Origin: Sphingomonas hankookensis
GTDB lineage: Bacteria > Pseudomonadota > Alphaproteobacteria > Sphingomonadales > Sphingomonadaceae
Direction of reading: 5' to 3'
Length of the DNA stretch: 64,000 nucleotides
Assembly: GCF_022664465.1 (NCBI RefSeq)
Contig: NZ_JAKREV010000002.1
Coordinates: forward strand, 729,532 to 793,531
Part shown: positions 20,190-31,936 of the stretch, in pieces
Numbering within the stretch: position 1 is the stretch's first letter
Layout: every line of letters starts with the position of its first letter
Position numbers and translations under genes: made by a program
The notes under the pieces: generated by a model
What the model saw: the letters and a program-made list of their open reading frames with translations, nothing else
Databases searched by the model: none
Told to the model about the DNA's origin: nothing

Positions 20190-20217
20190 CTTGTGTTGCC
20201 CATTTACCACACCATAT
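20190..20217 (+). promoter_or_regulatory. heat-shock (RpoH) promoter of clpB
   Basis: A -35 box CTTGTGT at 20190-20196 and a -10 box CACCATAT at 20210-20217 are separated by 13 bases. This matches the sigma-32 pattern CTTGAAA-N13-CCCCATNT at 5 of 7 and 6 of 7 fixed positions. Transcription would begin near 20224, about 22 bases before the clpB ATG. Confidence 0.72.
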
Positions 20218-20245
20218 CACCGGCAACATCACAGGGGAGCATCCC

Positions 20246-22822
<2,577 letters not shown>

Positions 22823-22845
22823 TCGCTTCTTACAACAACGAAACG

Positions 22846-22869
22846 GGGCGGGTTCGTGAGAACCCGCCC
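22846..22869. terminator. bidirectional terminator hairpin between clpB and a TonB receptor gene
   Basis: A perfect 10-base stem GGGCGGGTTC / GAACCCGCCC with a GTGA loop lies between two convergent genes. There is only a weak T-rich tail on either strand (CTCTGTTT forward), so termination is likely but not textbook. Confidence 0.75.
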
Positions 22870-22895
22870 TGCCTCTGTTTAAGCGTACACTGCAA

Positions 22896-25847
22896 TTAGA
22901 AGCGCAGGCGCGCACCCGTGTAGAAACGACGACCGAACACGTCATAGACGCCCGCAGCGGTGTCCGTGCCGGTCACGTTGTTCGGCGACCCCGACAGAAT
23001 GTTCGGAGCGCGCGTGTCGAGCAGGTTGTCGGCACCAACATAGAACTCGAACGCGCGACCGGAGCGGATCGTCAGCTGCGAGTCGAGATAGAAGCGCGAC
23101 GGAACCGACACGTCGAACCGACCAACATCATAGCCCGCCAGCGACAGATCGTCCTCGTACGACTTGCCGATGAATGTTCCGGTGAAGTTCAGGCGGAAGT
23201 CGTCGTTTGAGAGGAACGCCGACGCCGTGAACCGGTCCTTCGCCCCACCGATTTCTCCAGCGAAGTTGTCGCGGGCAGCACCGGGCAACGGAATCTGATA
23301 GCCACGGAACACATGGGTGTAGCTGGCACGCGCGCCGATGGTACCACCGCCGACGAAGCTGACCGGAGCGTTCCAGCTCAGGACCGTGTCAATGCCGTCC
23401 GTGAGCAATGCGCCACCATTGATCCCGGGCGCGTTGATGAACTCGATCGAGCCGGCGCTTTCGTTCGCCGTTGCCGTCGGACGACGCGTGATCAGCGCAC
23501 ACGACGCCGCATTGCCCTGCTCGTAACACTGGCTGAGCGTGAAAGCGCGAGGAGCGGCCGTAATGGTGTTGTCGATCTTGATATTGAAATAATCGACCGA
23601 CAGGGTGAGACGCGAGAACAGGCCACCGGCGCCGAATTCACCCGCCGTCAGCACGGCACCTGCCGTGAACGACTTCGAATCTTCTTCACGTAGGTTCGGA
23701 TTGCCGCTGTTGAAGCCGCTGATGCCCTGCGTGTCGAGCTGTGTCGCCACGAAGCGGCCGTTGGCGGCAATATTGGCCGCAACACCCGGGGCTGCACGAC
23801 AATTGGCCGCCAGCGCACCCGCCGTCGTCGCCGTCACGCCAATGCACGGATCGATGATGCCAGGGGGGAAGGTCTGTGCCGGCCCCTGGAACAGCTCGCC
23901 GATGTTCGGCGCACGCACCGAGCGGGCGTAGGTGCTACGCAGACGCAGACCATTAAACGGAGCCCAGTCACCGCCGACGTTCCAAGTGTAAATCGTTCCG
24001 ACCGTCGAATAGTCAGAAATACGACCAGCAGCGCGCAGGCTCAGTTGCTGGAACAGCGTCGTGTCGGCAAGCAGCGGAACGTTGACTTCGCCGTACACTT
24101 CCTTGACGTCAAACGCGCCGAACGTGTCGGGCAGAGCGTTGCCCGCGTTCAGGCCGGCATTTGTCAGCGCGTCGTTGTTCTCGTTGCTGCTTTCGCGACG
24201 ATATTCGGCACCGACGGCGACGCCCAAGCCACCCGCAGGAAGATCGACTAGCGTACCCGACAAGTTAGCCTGCACCTGCTGCTGCGTAATGCGGGTTTGC
24301 AGCGTCTGGTCAGCCGCGATGTAACGGACGGCCGCAGGGGAAATGCTTCCGGCGCCATAGATGTTGATCGGCACGCAGCCTTGCGCCCGCGCGTTCGCGT
24401 CGGCGCAGACGATTGCTCCGGTCGAGTCCCTGACCGCACTGAGCGCGTTGCGGAAGTTCAGGACGTTGACCTGGCCGTTCGACTGCTGCGTTTCGCTCGT
24501 GCGACCGAAGTTGTAGCTGACGTCCCAGCGGAAGTCATTGAAGACCTTGCCTTCGAGGCCGACCACGAAGCGGTAGAAGTCGCGGGTGGTGCTGCCGCTA
24601 CGGGGTCCGAACTCGCTGATGCGGCGCGCGAACTGGATGTCGCGGATCCCATCGCCATTGGTGTCAGTTGCCGCATTGAAGATTGCGTCCGGCACGAACG
24701 GGTTGCGAACCAGCACACCGTTCACGTTGGTCTGAAGTGGAACCGCGCCGCCAACGCCCGGGAAGATGCCGTTGGAACCGTTCGACGCAAGCGGGAAAGC
24801 CTCGATCTGACGCGAGGCGCGGGTGCTGTTGTACGTGCCTTCGGTGATCAGTCGGACGTTATCGGTGAGGTCGTAACGGCCGCGCGCCGCGAACAGATAG
24901 CGCTCGACTGGCACCGCGATCGTACGGAAGTTCTGACGATTGAAGCCGTTGACCGCCGACGCGAACCCTTCCTGCAGCACACCCGACGGGCTGTAAGTAA
25001 AGTTGCGGCCACCGGCAGTGAACCGCCCCTGCGGCGCAAAGCCCGACAGCGCCGGCTGGAACGGAGTGCCGAAGTCCTTCGGATCGCCGGTCACGCCCCA
25101 AAAGGTGTCGATGTCGTCGACCTGGGTGTTCCGCCGCTCGCGCGATAGCAACTGACCTTCGTTCGAATAACCGAAGTGGATCATCATGTTGCCGCGGTCG
25201 TCGGCGAAATTGCCGCCAGCGGTAATATTCGCCTGATAGTTCGGTGAGTCACCGCGCTGGGTGATGCCATACTGGGCGTTGGCTTCGACGCCCTCGAAGT
25301 TGTCCTTATAGATGATGTTCACGACGCCGGCGACGGCGTCCGAACCGTACAGCGACGACGAACCGCCAGTCAGCGTGTCGATTTGCTGGATGAATGCCTG
25401 CGGAACGATGTTGAGGTCGACCGTCGCCGAACCTGGAACGCCCGACACGACACGGCGGCCGTTGATCAATACCAGGGTACGGGCGGTGCCGAGGTTACGC
25501 AGGTCAACCGATGCGACGCCCGTGCCCGACGTCAGAAACGCGGTGTTTGTCCGCGACAAGGTCGGCGCGCCAAACGCGGGATTCTCGAGCAACAGTTCCT
25601 GGATGTTGGTGAGGCCCGAATCGGTAATCTGTTCGACGGTCGTCGACTGGATCGGCGCAACCGACGTGATGTTCGGCGACGCAATGCGCGAGCCGGTGAC
25701 GACGATGACCTGGCCCTCTTCGGCCGGTTCATCAGTCGCCGCACTGGTCGGGTCCTGTGGACCCCCAGCGACCTGGGCCAGCGCAGGCGTCGCCACTCCC
25801 ATGAGCAGTGTGGATGCGAGCAAGGCGGTACGGACGGTTTGCTTCAT
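22896..25847 (-). CDS. TonB-dependent outer membrane receptor
   Basis: 983 residues. ATG 25847 has AGGGG 5 bases upstream and gives a signal peptide (MKQTVRTALLASTLLMGVATPALAQ region). The plug domain begins with the TonB-box-like IVVTGSRI, then VDLRNLGTARTLVLINGRRVVSG and SSSLYGSDAVAGVVNIIYKDNF. A long beta-barrel follows, ending in the outer-membrane C-terminal signature GARLRF. It belongs to the large sphingomonad receptor group with the LINGRRV plug; the ligand cannot be told. It stands alone between two terminators and has an unusually A/T-rich upstream region. Confidence 0.93.
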   Translation of the reverse strand: MKQTVRTALLASTLLMGVATPALAQVAGGPQDPTSAATDEPAEEGQVIVVTGSRIASPNITSVAPIQSTTVEQITDSGLTNIQELLLENPAFGAPTLSRTNTAFLTSGTGVASVDLRNLGTARTLVLINGRRVVSGVPGSATVDLNIVPQAFIQQIDTLTGGSSSLYGSDAVAGVVNIIYKDNFEGVEANAQYGITQRGDSPNYQANITAGGNFADDRGNMMIHFGYSNEGQLLSRERRNTQVDDIDTFWGVTGDPKDFGTPFQPALSGFAPQGRFTAGGRNFTYSPSGVLQEGFASAVNGFNRQNFRTIAVPVERYLFAARGRYDLTDNVRLITEGTYNSTRASRQIEAFPLASNGSNGIFPGVGGAVPLQTNVNGVLVRNPFVPDAIFNAATDTNGDGIRDIQFARRISEFGPRSGSTTRDFYRFVVGLEGKVFNDFRWDVSYNFGRTSETQQSNGQVNVLNFRNALSAVRDSTGAIVCADANARAQGCVPINIYGAGSISPAAVRYIAADQTLQTRITQQQVQANLSGTLVDLPAGGLGVAVGAEYRRESSNENNDALTNAGLNAGNALPDTFGAFDVKEVYGEVNVPLLADTTLFQQLSLRAAGRISDYSTVGTIYTWNVGGDWAPFNGLRLRSTYARSVRAPNIGELFQGPAQTFPPGIIDPCIGVTATTAGALAANCRAAPGVAANIAANGRFVATQLDTQGISGFNSGNPNLREEDSKSFTAGAVLTAGEFGAGGLFSRLTLSVDYFNIKIDNTITAAPRAFTLSQCYEQGNAASCALITRRPTATANESAGSIEFINAPGINGGALLTDGIDTVLSWNAPVSFVGGGTIGARASYTHVFRGYQIPLPGAARDNFAGEIGGAKDRFTASAFLSNDDFRLNFTGTFIGKSYEDDLSLAGYDVGRFDVSVPSRFYLDSQLTIRSGRAFEFYVGADNLLDTRAPNILSGSPNNVTGTDTAAGVYDVFGRRFYTGARLRF

Positions 25848-26247
25848 GGTTGCCCCTGTTATTCGGACACGCTGCAATATCAGCGTAGCATCGCATGAAT
25901 AACGGTCAGAAAACTTCGTTAGCAACCATACCAACGCCGGGTTGGCCAAAAACGAAACGTTCGTGATATTTTAGTTACAGTAGTTATCGCATTAGATTAA
26001 TGCCGATTTATTACAAGATATTGCTGAATACATTCGTAATATATCAATCAGATCATAATGTTATTATCGGACTATAGAAGTATCATTGTATTTTAACGGC
26101 ATGACTTAGCATTGAAAACGCCTTATAATTGCGTCTGTTAGGACGAAATTTCGCCGATGGATGGCTGCCGTGCCGCCGACCGTGCAGCTTTGTCGCGACA
26201 CCTCGTACGACCATCGCCTGTTCCGCGATTGTTGCCTGGACGCAGAC
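25848..26247. other. A/T-rich non-coding control region upstream of a TonB receptor
   Basis: About 400 bases without a credible gene. From about 25965 to 26130 the sequence is strongly A/T-rich, unlike the rest of the window. It holds small palindromes (ACGAAACGTTCGT at 25952-25964; CGAAATTTCG at 26144-26153). The receptor gene at 22896-25847 reads away from it, so it probably carries that gene's promoter and regulator sites. No clear -35/-10 pair can be assigned with confidence. Confidence 0.6.
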
Positions 26248-26281
26248 AAAAAAGGGCCGCTTCCCGGTTGGGAAGCGGCCC
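26248..26281 (-). terminator. rho-independent terminator after the second TonB receptor
   Basis: Read on the minus strand: a perfect 12-base stem GGGCCGCTTCCC / GGGAAGCGGCCC with an AACC loop, followed by six T. It begins 25 bases after the stop codon at 26307. Confidence 0.92.
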
Positions 26282-26306
26282 GCAAAGGCTTGCGCTGGTA
26301 GTGCGA

Positions 26307-29285
26307 CTAGAAGCCGAATTTCGCACCGGCGCGGAAGCTGCGGCCGAAGATGCCGTTGCCGCCCTGCACCGGGTTGTAGAGGTGCGCGCCGTAGGTGACG
26401 ACGTCGAGCGGCGGAAGCCGGTCGAAGATGTTCAACGCGTTGACGTAGAACGTGACCTTGTCGTTCACGTTGAAGCTGACGTTCATGTCGGCCGTGATGT
26501 AGCTCTTCACGCGGCAGTCGACATAGCCCGGGTTGAGCGAGCAGTCGCGATAGTCGCCGCCCTGGTCCTGCGCCGACAGGTCGTAGCCCGAGACATAGTT
26601 GACGGTACCGGTCACGTCGACGCGGTCGAACGAGAAGGTGTTCGACCAGTTGCCGCGCCACTTGAACGTGCCGTTGCCCGCCGTCAGGTTGAAGTTGCCG
26701 AGCGTGTCGACATAGGTTTCCTTCGTGCCGTCCGGGAAGGTCGTGCTGAGTTCGAGCAGCAGGCTGGCATTCGCCGCGGTCCGCCACTGGAAGCCGCCGA
26801 AGTCGACGCGCCCGGTCAGACCGAAATCGAGACCTTCCGAGAAGATCGTGTCCGAGTTGATCAGCTGCGATTCGACGAAGCCGATGCGCGGGCGACCGTT
26901 GGGCAAGTTGACGTCCGGGGCGTCCGGAATGACGTTGAACCCGGCCGGGATCGGCTGACCTGCATAATAGGCGGCGATCGCGGCGGCGTTCGACGGCGAG
27001 GTGATCGCGCCGGTCTTCTTGATGTTGAAGTAATCGACCGTGAACGTGAAGTTCGAGATCGGCGTGAACTGGATGCCCGCAGTGAAGCTGCGCGACTTTT
27101 CCGGCTGCAGGTTCGGCGAGGCGAGCGTGGTCGACCCGATCGAATAGGCGGTCAGATAGGTCGGGCAGGCGGTTGCCGCCGTCGCATTGTCGGCGCAGGC
27201 CGCGCCGTACTGCGCACGGAAGCTGGCCGGCACGTTGGTGATCGACTGGCTGACATAGCCCGTCGTCGGCAGCGCGTTGGCTTCCGCGAAGCTCGGGATA
27301 CGGAAACCGCGCGACCAGGTACCGCGGATCGTCAGCTGGCGGAACGGCTTGAACCGGGCGCCTGCCTTCGGCGAGAAGTTGCTCTGACCGCTCGAGTAAT
27401 GGTCGTAACGACCCGACAGGTTGACGTCGAGCATGTCGAAGATCGGCGCCTGGATTTCACCGAAGGCCGAGCTGACGGTACGATTGCCCTCGGTACCGAA
27501 CGCATTGATCGTGAAGTAACGCTGCGACGGACCGTTGGTGTCCGGGTTGGCGCTGGGCGCGTCGACCGCTTCGTAGAAGATCGACCCGCCAACGCCGAGC
27601 TGCAGCGGACCGCCGGGCAGTTCGAACAGCGACTTGGTGAAGGTCACCTGCGCCTGGTACAGGTCCGACGATGCGTCGGTGATGTTCACCGGCGTGACGT
27701 AATCGCGCACCGCCTGGCTGTTCTGGCTCGGGTTGACGAAGTTGTACGAACCGTCGGCGATGACGTTCAGCAGGTTCTGGATATAGACATAGCCATCCTG
27801 CGTACGACGCAGGTCGGTGTGCATCGCCGTCGCGTTGAAGTTGTAGTCGATATCGTCGAAGATCGTGCCCGACAGGCCGAACGCGGCACGATATACGCGG
27901 CTGCGCGTCTCGTTATACGTCAGTTCCTGGTTGCGGCCGAGGATCTGCGCGGTCTGGCCGGCGGCGGCGAACGGGTTGTTCGGGTTCAGACGGCCATTGG
28001 CCGCGGTGCAGTTCACGCGCGCGGCGCAAACAAAGACCGGCAGCGTCAGGATCGCCGAACCCGGCGCGAAGGTCGCCGCGCCCGACGAGGTCGAGAACTG
28101 CGGGAACAGGATGCCGGTCGGCGCATTGCCGCGGATCGTGCCGGTCGAGCCGTAATAGCTGGAACGGGTCTGCTGGAAGTTGACCGACAGGAACGCTTCC
28201 GACGAATCGCCGACCTTGGCGGTGACGCGTGCCGAGCCGCCGAAGCGCTCGATATCCGGCGTCACGTTGCCGTAGTTGTAGGTGAAATCTTCCTGGCAGA
28301 CGTTGCTGGTCGGCAGCGTCGCGCTGGCAGCGAGGCTGGCGGCGCTGGGCGTGATCGACGGGCCGGCATAGCAGCCATTGGCGGCGTTCAGGATCTGGTA
28401 GCGACCGGTGGTGCCCGGACGGACGTAGAAGGTGCTGCCGACCGAAAAACCGGCGAGGTTGCCATTGGCGTCGAGGCCGTTGAACACGCCGTTCGGGCCG
28501 CCGATGCTGCGCTGGTCGTCGGTGGCGAAGATGCCGGGCAGGTCGCGGTTCTTCACGCCTTCGCTGCGGAAGTAGAAGCCGCTGATATAGGCGTTGTAGC
28601 CCTTTTCATCGAGATCGCCGGTGCCGGCGGTCAGCGTGATGCGCTGGTTCGCGGCAACGCCGTCTTCCGAAATACCGGCTTCGACGCGGCCCGACACGCC
28701 GTTGAACGCGCGCTTCGTGATGATGTTGACCACGCCCGCGATCGCGTCGGCGCCGTAGCTCGACGAAGCGCCGTCACGCAGCACTTCGACGCGGTCGACG
28801 ATGTCGTCGGGGATGGTGTTCAGGTCGACGAAGTTACGCGAACCGTCGTCGGCGAGCGGGTAATAGGCGGCGCGCAGGCCGTCGAACAGCACCAGCGTCG
28901 AGCTGGTCGACAGGCCGCGCAGCGAGACCGCCGATGCACCGCCGGCGAACGCGCCGTTGGCGGTGAACGAGTTGGTCAGCGCCGGGCCGTTGTTCGACGA
29001 CAGCAGCTGGATCGCGTCCTGCACCGTGTTGATGCCGCGCGCGTCGAGGTTTTCGGCGGTCAGCGTGGTGACCGGCGAGATGCCGCTGTCGGCGCCGCGC
29101 AGGATCGAACCGGTGACGACGATGTCCTGCGTCGTGTCGGCTTCCGGCGTCTGCGGCACAGGCGCGGTGGCGCCCGCGGGAGCGACGTCCTGGGCAAATG
29201 CCGGGACCGCAAGCAGGCCGGCAGCGGCGACCGCCGACAAGGCGGTGCCGTGGCGCAACGATGCGCGCATCATGGTGGAAATCAT
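26307..29285 (-). CDS. TonB-dependent outer membrane receptor
   Basis: 992 residues. ATG 29285 follows AAGGG with a 9-base spacer. The signal peptide ends AVPAFAQ. The plug has IVVTGSILRG, VSLRGLSTSSTLVLFDGLRAAYYP and VEVLRDGASSSYGADAIAGVVNIITKR, followed by a long beta-barrel ending SFRAGAKFGF. The same broad subgroup as the receptor at 22896 but clearly divergent from it. The substrate is unknown. It has its own strong terminator and an inverted repeat 126-157 bases upstream. Confidence 0.94.
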   Translation of the reverse strand: MISTMMRASLRHGTALSAVAAAGLLAVPAFAQDVAPAGATAPVPQTPEADTTQDIVVTGSILRGADSGISPVTTLTAENLDARGINTVQDAIQLLSSNNGPALTNSFTANGAFAGGASAVSLRGLSTSSTLVLFDGLRAAYYPLADDGSRNFVDLNTIPDDIVDRVEVLRDGASSSYGADAIAGVVNIITKRAFNGVSGRVEAGISEDGVAANQRITLTAGTGDLDEKGYNAYISGFYFRSEGVKNRDLPGIFATDDQRSIGGPNGVFNGLDANGNLAGFSVGSTFYVRPGTTGRYQILNAANGCYAGPSITPSAASLAASATLPTSNVCQEDFTYNYGNVTPDIERFGGSARVTAKVGDSSEAFLSVNFQQTRSSYYGSTGTIRGNAPTGILFPQFSTSSGAATFAPGSAILTLPVFVCAARVNCTAANGRLNPNNPFAAAGQTAQILGRNQELTYNETRSRVYRAAFGLSGTIFDDIDYNFNATAMHTDLRRTQDGYVYIQNLLNVIADGSYNFVNPSQNSQAVRDYVTPVNITDASSDLYQAQVTFTKSLFELPGGPLQLGVGGSIFYEAVDAPSANPDTNGPSQRYFTINAFGTEGNRTVSSAFGEIQAPIFDMLDVNLSGRYDHYSSGQSNFSPKAGARFKPFRQLTIRGTWSRGFRIPSFAEANALPTTGYVSQSITNVPASFRAQYGAACADNATAATACPTYLTAYSIGSTTLASPNLQPEKSRSFTAGIQFTPISNFTFTVDYFNIKKTGAITSPSNAAAIAAYYAGQPIPAGFNVIPDAPDVNLPNGRPRIGFVESQLINSDTIFSEGLDFGLTGRVDFGGFQWRTAANASLLLELSTTFPDGTKETYVDTLGNFNLTAGNGTFKWRGNWSNTFSFDRVDVTGTVNYVSGYDLSAQDQGGDYRDCSLNPGYVDCRVKSYITADMNVSFNVNDKVTFYVNALNIFDRLPPLDVVTYGAHLYNPVQGGNGIFGRSFRAGAKFGF

Positions 29286-29410
29286 TCGTAGGAGCCCTTG
29301 TTTCGTGCCTTTTCAGGCTTTTGGCCTGTCCCCTCGCCCTCCCTGAAAGGCTCGGTTCACGGCCCAACTATCGGGCTATCTTTCGATCGCTGTAAATACG
29401 CATCCTCGTA

Positions 29411-29442
29411 TTCGTTACAACTTTCGTATCGGGTGTAACGAA
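29411..29442 (-). promoter_or_regulatory. 9-14-9 inverted repeat upstream of a TonB receptor gene
   Basis: Arms TTCGTTACA (29411-29419) and TGTAACGAA (29434-29442) are perfect inverted copies 14 bases apart, in the 195-base gap between marC and the receptor start at 29285. The spacing of about two helical turns between arm centres suits a dimeric regulator, but a transcript hairpin is also possible. Confidence 0.5.
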
Positions 29443-29480
29443 TAAGCAACAGTTTGAAACGCTGGCGAAGCGATTGGTTG

Positions 29481-30101
29481 CTACAGGAAACTCGCGCGCA
29501 GCCCGTCGATGACGAATTGCGCGGCGAGCGCGGCAAGCAGCACGCCCAGCAGCCGGGTGATGACCGCCTCGATCCGCGCGCCCAGCAGGCGCATGATCGG
29601 CCCGGCCGCCAGCAGCGCGAGCAGCGTCATTAGCAGGATGCTGCCGAGCGCGCCCAACACCACCGCCCGGTGGGTCCAGTCGCCGACCTGACTCATCAAC
29701 AGCATGACCGATGCGATCGATCCCGGCCCGGCGATCATCGGCATCGCCATCGGGAAGGTCGACACGTCCTCGACTTCCGGCGTCTCGATGATCTTCTGCG
29801 CACGGTCCTCGCGGCGCTGGGTCCGCTTTTCGAACACCATTTCCAGCGCAATCAGGAACAGCATGATGCCGCCGGCGATGCGAAAGCTGTCGAGGCTGAT
29901 GCCCAGTGCCTTCAACAGCGCCTGCCCGAACAGCGCGAACACGAGCAGGATCGCGGTGGCGATGCCGACCGCACGGATCGCCATCGACCGGCGCTGTACG
30001 TCGGACGCGCCGGTGGTGAGGCCGGCATAGATCGGCGCGCAGCCCGGCGGATCGATCACCACGAAGAAGGTGATGAGCGACGAGACGAACAGCTCGATCA
30101 T
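29481..30101 (-). CDS. MarC family integral membrane protein
   Basis: 206 residues with six membrane segments. It begins [25 protein letters not shown], the typical MarC/YchE N-terminus, and has the second-half repeat [20 protein letters not shown]. The start is fixed by an ATGA overlap with folD. Despite the family name (multiple antibiotic resistance locus), members have no proven resistance role and may be transporters. Confidence 0.92.
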   Translation of the reverse strand: MIELFVSSLITFFVVIDPPGCAPIYAGLTTGASDVQRRSMAIRAVGIATAILLVFALFGQALLKALGISLDSFRIAGGIMLFLIALEMVFEKRTQRREDRAQKIIETPEVEDVSTFPMAMPMIAGPGSIASVMLLMSQVGDWTHRAVVLGALGSILLMTLLALLAAGPIMRLLGARIEAVITRLLGVLLAALAAQFVIDGLRASFL

Positions 30102-30973
30102 AGCGCGCTGTCGTCGAACGCGATGCCGGCGCGACGGTGCGCGGCGACCAGCGTGTTGCGCAGCAGGCAGGCGATGGTCATCGGCCCGACCCCGCCCGGC
30201 ACCGGGGTGATCGCCCCGGCGACCTGCGATGCGGAGGCGAAGTCGACATCGCCGACGAGGCCGGCGTCGGTGCGGTTGATGCCGACATCGATCACCGTCG
30301 CGCCCGGCTTCAGCCAGTCGCCCTGTACGAAATTGGCGCGCCCGACCGCCGCGACGACGATATCGGCACGGCTGACATGGCCCGGCAGATCATGGGTGCG
30401 CGAATGGGCGATGGTGACGGTGCAGCTCTCGGCGGTCAGCAGCGCCGACATCGGCTTGCCGACGATGTTCGACCGGCCGACGACGACCGCGTCCTTGCCC
30501 GACAGGTCGCCCAGCACGTCGCGGAGCAGCAACAGGCAGCCATAGGGGGTGCACGGCACCATTCCCGGCAGGCCGGTCGCCAGCCGCCCGGCATTGACCG
30601 GGTGGAAGCCGTCGACATCCTTGTCCGGGTCGATCGTCAGCAGCACGGCGTCGCTGTCGAGGTGGCGGGGCAGCGGGAGCTGGACGAGAATGCCGTCGAC
30701 CGCCGGATCGGCGTTCAGTTGCTCGACCAGTGCGATCAGTTCGCCCTGCGACACATCGGCCGGCAGGCGGTGTTCGAAGCTGGCCATGCCCGCTTCGCGC
30801 GTCGCCTTGCCCTTCGAACGGACATAGACGGCCGACGCCGCATCCTCGCCGACCAGCACGACCGCGAGGCCGGCGGGGCGGCCTGTCGAGGCCGCAAAGG
30901 TGGCGGCATGGGTGGCGACCTTCGCGCGCAGCGTCGCGGCAAAGGCTTTTCCGTCGATGATCCGGGCTGTCAT
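30098..30973 (-). CDS. folD: bifunctional methylenetetrahydrofolate dehydrogenase/cyclohydrolase FolD
   Basis: 291 residues from ATG 30973 ([16 protein letters not shown]); an ATG four codons upstream is also possible, and neither has a strong ribosome site. The substrate-site lysine lies in [17 protein letters not shown]. The later signatures are [14 protein letters not shown] and the NADP-binding region [17 protein letters not shown], with [15 protein letters not shown] at the end. It interconverts 5,10-methylene-, methenyl- and 10-formyl-tetrahydrofolate in the cytoplasm. It overlaps marC by ATGA and is divergent from the trehalose operon. Confidence 0.95.
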   Translation of the reverse strand: MTARIIDGKAFAATLRAKVATHAATFAASTGRPAGLAVVLVGEDAASAVYVRSKGKATREAGMASFEHRLPADVSQGELIALVEQLNADPAVDGILVQLPLPRHLDSDAVLLTIDPDKDVDGFHPVNAGRLATGLPGMVPCTPYGCLLLLRDVLGDLSGKDAVVVGRSNIVGKPMSALLTAESCTVTIAHSRTHDLPGHVSRADIVVAAVGRANFVQGDWLKPGATVIDVGINRTDAGLVGDVDFASASQVAGAITPVPGGVGPMTIACLLRNTLVAAHRRAGIAFDDSAL

Positions 30974-31060
30974 GGGGCCGGTCATAAGCGGTGCAGTCGG
31001 GGTTCGCCACCCCCGGTGCGCTTCGTTCCGGACAAGCCAACGACCGATGGGCAGAAAGCG

Positions 31061-31087
31061 GGACCCCGGGTCGAGCCCGGGGTGACG
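31061..31087. repeat. single-hairpin half element, family C
   Basis: GGACCCCGGGTCGAGCCCGG followed by GGTGACG, a short inverted repeat matching one arm of the family C element at 35114-35197. It lies between the divergent folD and otsB starts, an unusual place for these elements, which otherwise follow gene ends. Confidence 0.7.
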
Positions 31088-31192
31088 CGGGGGAGAGGGC
31101 CCGCCTTGGAACGGGGCCACAAGTGCCGCCGCCCGGTCAAAATACCCCGCACCTGCGAAACGATTCCGTCGCGCGCCGCGTTCACCGACCCG

Positions 31193-31936
31193 ATGGCGCA
31201 CCAAGACCTTCCTCCTCCGCCCGCCGGCCTGCTCGACGATGCCGGCCTGTTCCTCGATTTCGACGGCACGCTGGTCGAACTGGCGGACCGCCCCGATGGG
31301 GTCGTGGTCGGCGAGCCGCTGCGCGCGCTACTCGCCCGGCTGGCCGAGCGGCTGGACGGGCGGGTCGCGATCGTCAGCGGGCGGTCGGTCGAGCAGATCG
31401 ACGGCTTTCTCGGGCAGACCATCGCGCCCTACGCAGTGGTCGGCAGCCACGGCGCCGAAATTCGGCCGGCCGGCGGCACCACGCTGCTGCCCGATCGGCC
31501 CGCCAGCCTGACCGCTGCCGAGCGTGCCTTTACCGATCGCTTCGGCGACGATCCGCGAATCGTGATCGAGATCAAGACATTGGGCGTCGCGATCCACTAT
31601 CGCGGCGCACCCGAAGTCGAACAGGAGGCGCATGCGCTGGTCGATGCCTTTGCCCAGCGCGACGGGCTGACCTCGCAAGGTGGCAAGATGATGATCGAAT
31701 TGCGCATGGACGGCCATGACAAGGGCACGGCGATCGCGACGCTGTGCGAAAGCGCCCCCTTTGCCGGGCACGATCCGATCTTCGTCGGCGACGACCTGAC
31801 CGACGAACCGGGCATGGTGGTCGCCGCGCATCATGGCGGGGCGGGCATCCTGATCGGACCGATGCGCGACACCGCCGCGACCTACCGGCTGGATGACGTC
31901 GCCGCCTTTCTCGACTGGCTGGAGAACAACGCATGA
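31193..31936 (+). CDS. otsB: trehalose-6-phosphate phosphatase
   Basis: 247 residues. It belongs to the HAD superfamily: the nucleophile motif [12 protein letters not shown] (Asp22, Asp24), [13 protein letters not shown], a cap with VVGSHGAE, a conserved Lys in [10 protein letters not shown], and the late acidic motif [11 protein letters not shown]. It removes phosphate from trehalose-6-phosphate to give trehalose. It is the first gene of the operon otsB-GH15-otsA and overlaps the GH15 gene by ATGA. No clear ribosome site precedes the ATG. Confidence 0.93.
   Translation: MAHQDLPPPPAGLLDDAGLFLDFDGTLVELADRPDGVVVGEPLRALLARLAERLDGRVAIVSGRSVEQIDGFLGQTIAPYAVVGSHGAEIRPAGGTTLLPDRPASLTAAERAFTDRFGDDPRIVIEIKTLGVAIHYRGAPEVEQEAHALVDAFAQRDGLTSQGGKMMIELRMDGHDKGTAIATLCESAPFAGHDPIFVGDDLTDEPGMVVAAHHGGAGILIGPMRDTAATYRLDDVAAFLDWLENNA

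Noticed and set aside
20148..20210. GTG at 20210 as the start of the MBL-fold protein
   Set aside because: It would place coding sequence across the heat-shock promoter of clpB and put a basic tail before the membrane anchor; ATG 20147 fits better.
26157..29291. Plus-strand open frame of more than 1000 codons opposite the second TonB receptor
   Set aside because: Its translation is Arg/Val/Asp-rich without any domain. It is the complement of a G/C-rich receptor gene with signal peptide, plug and C-terminal signature.
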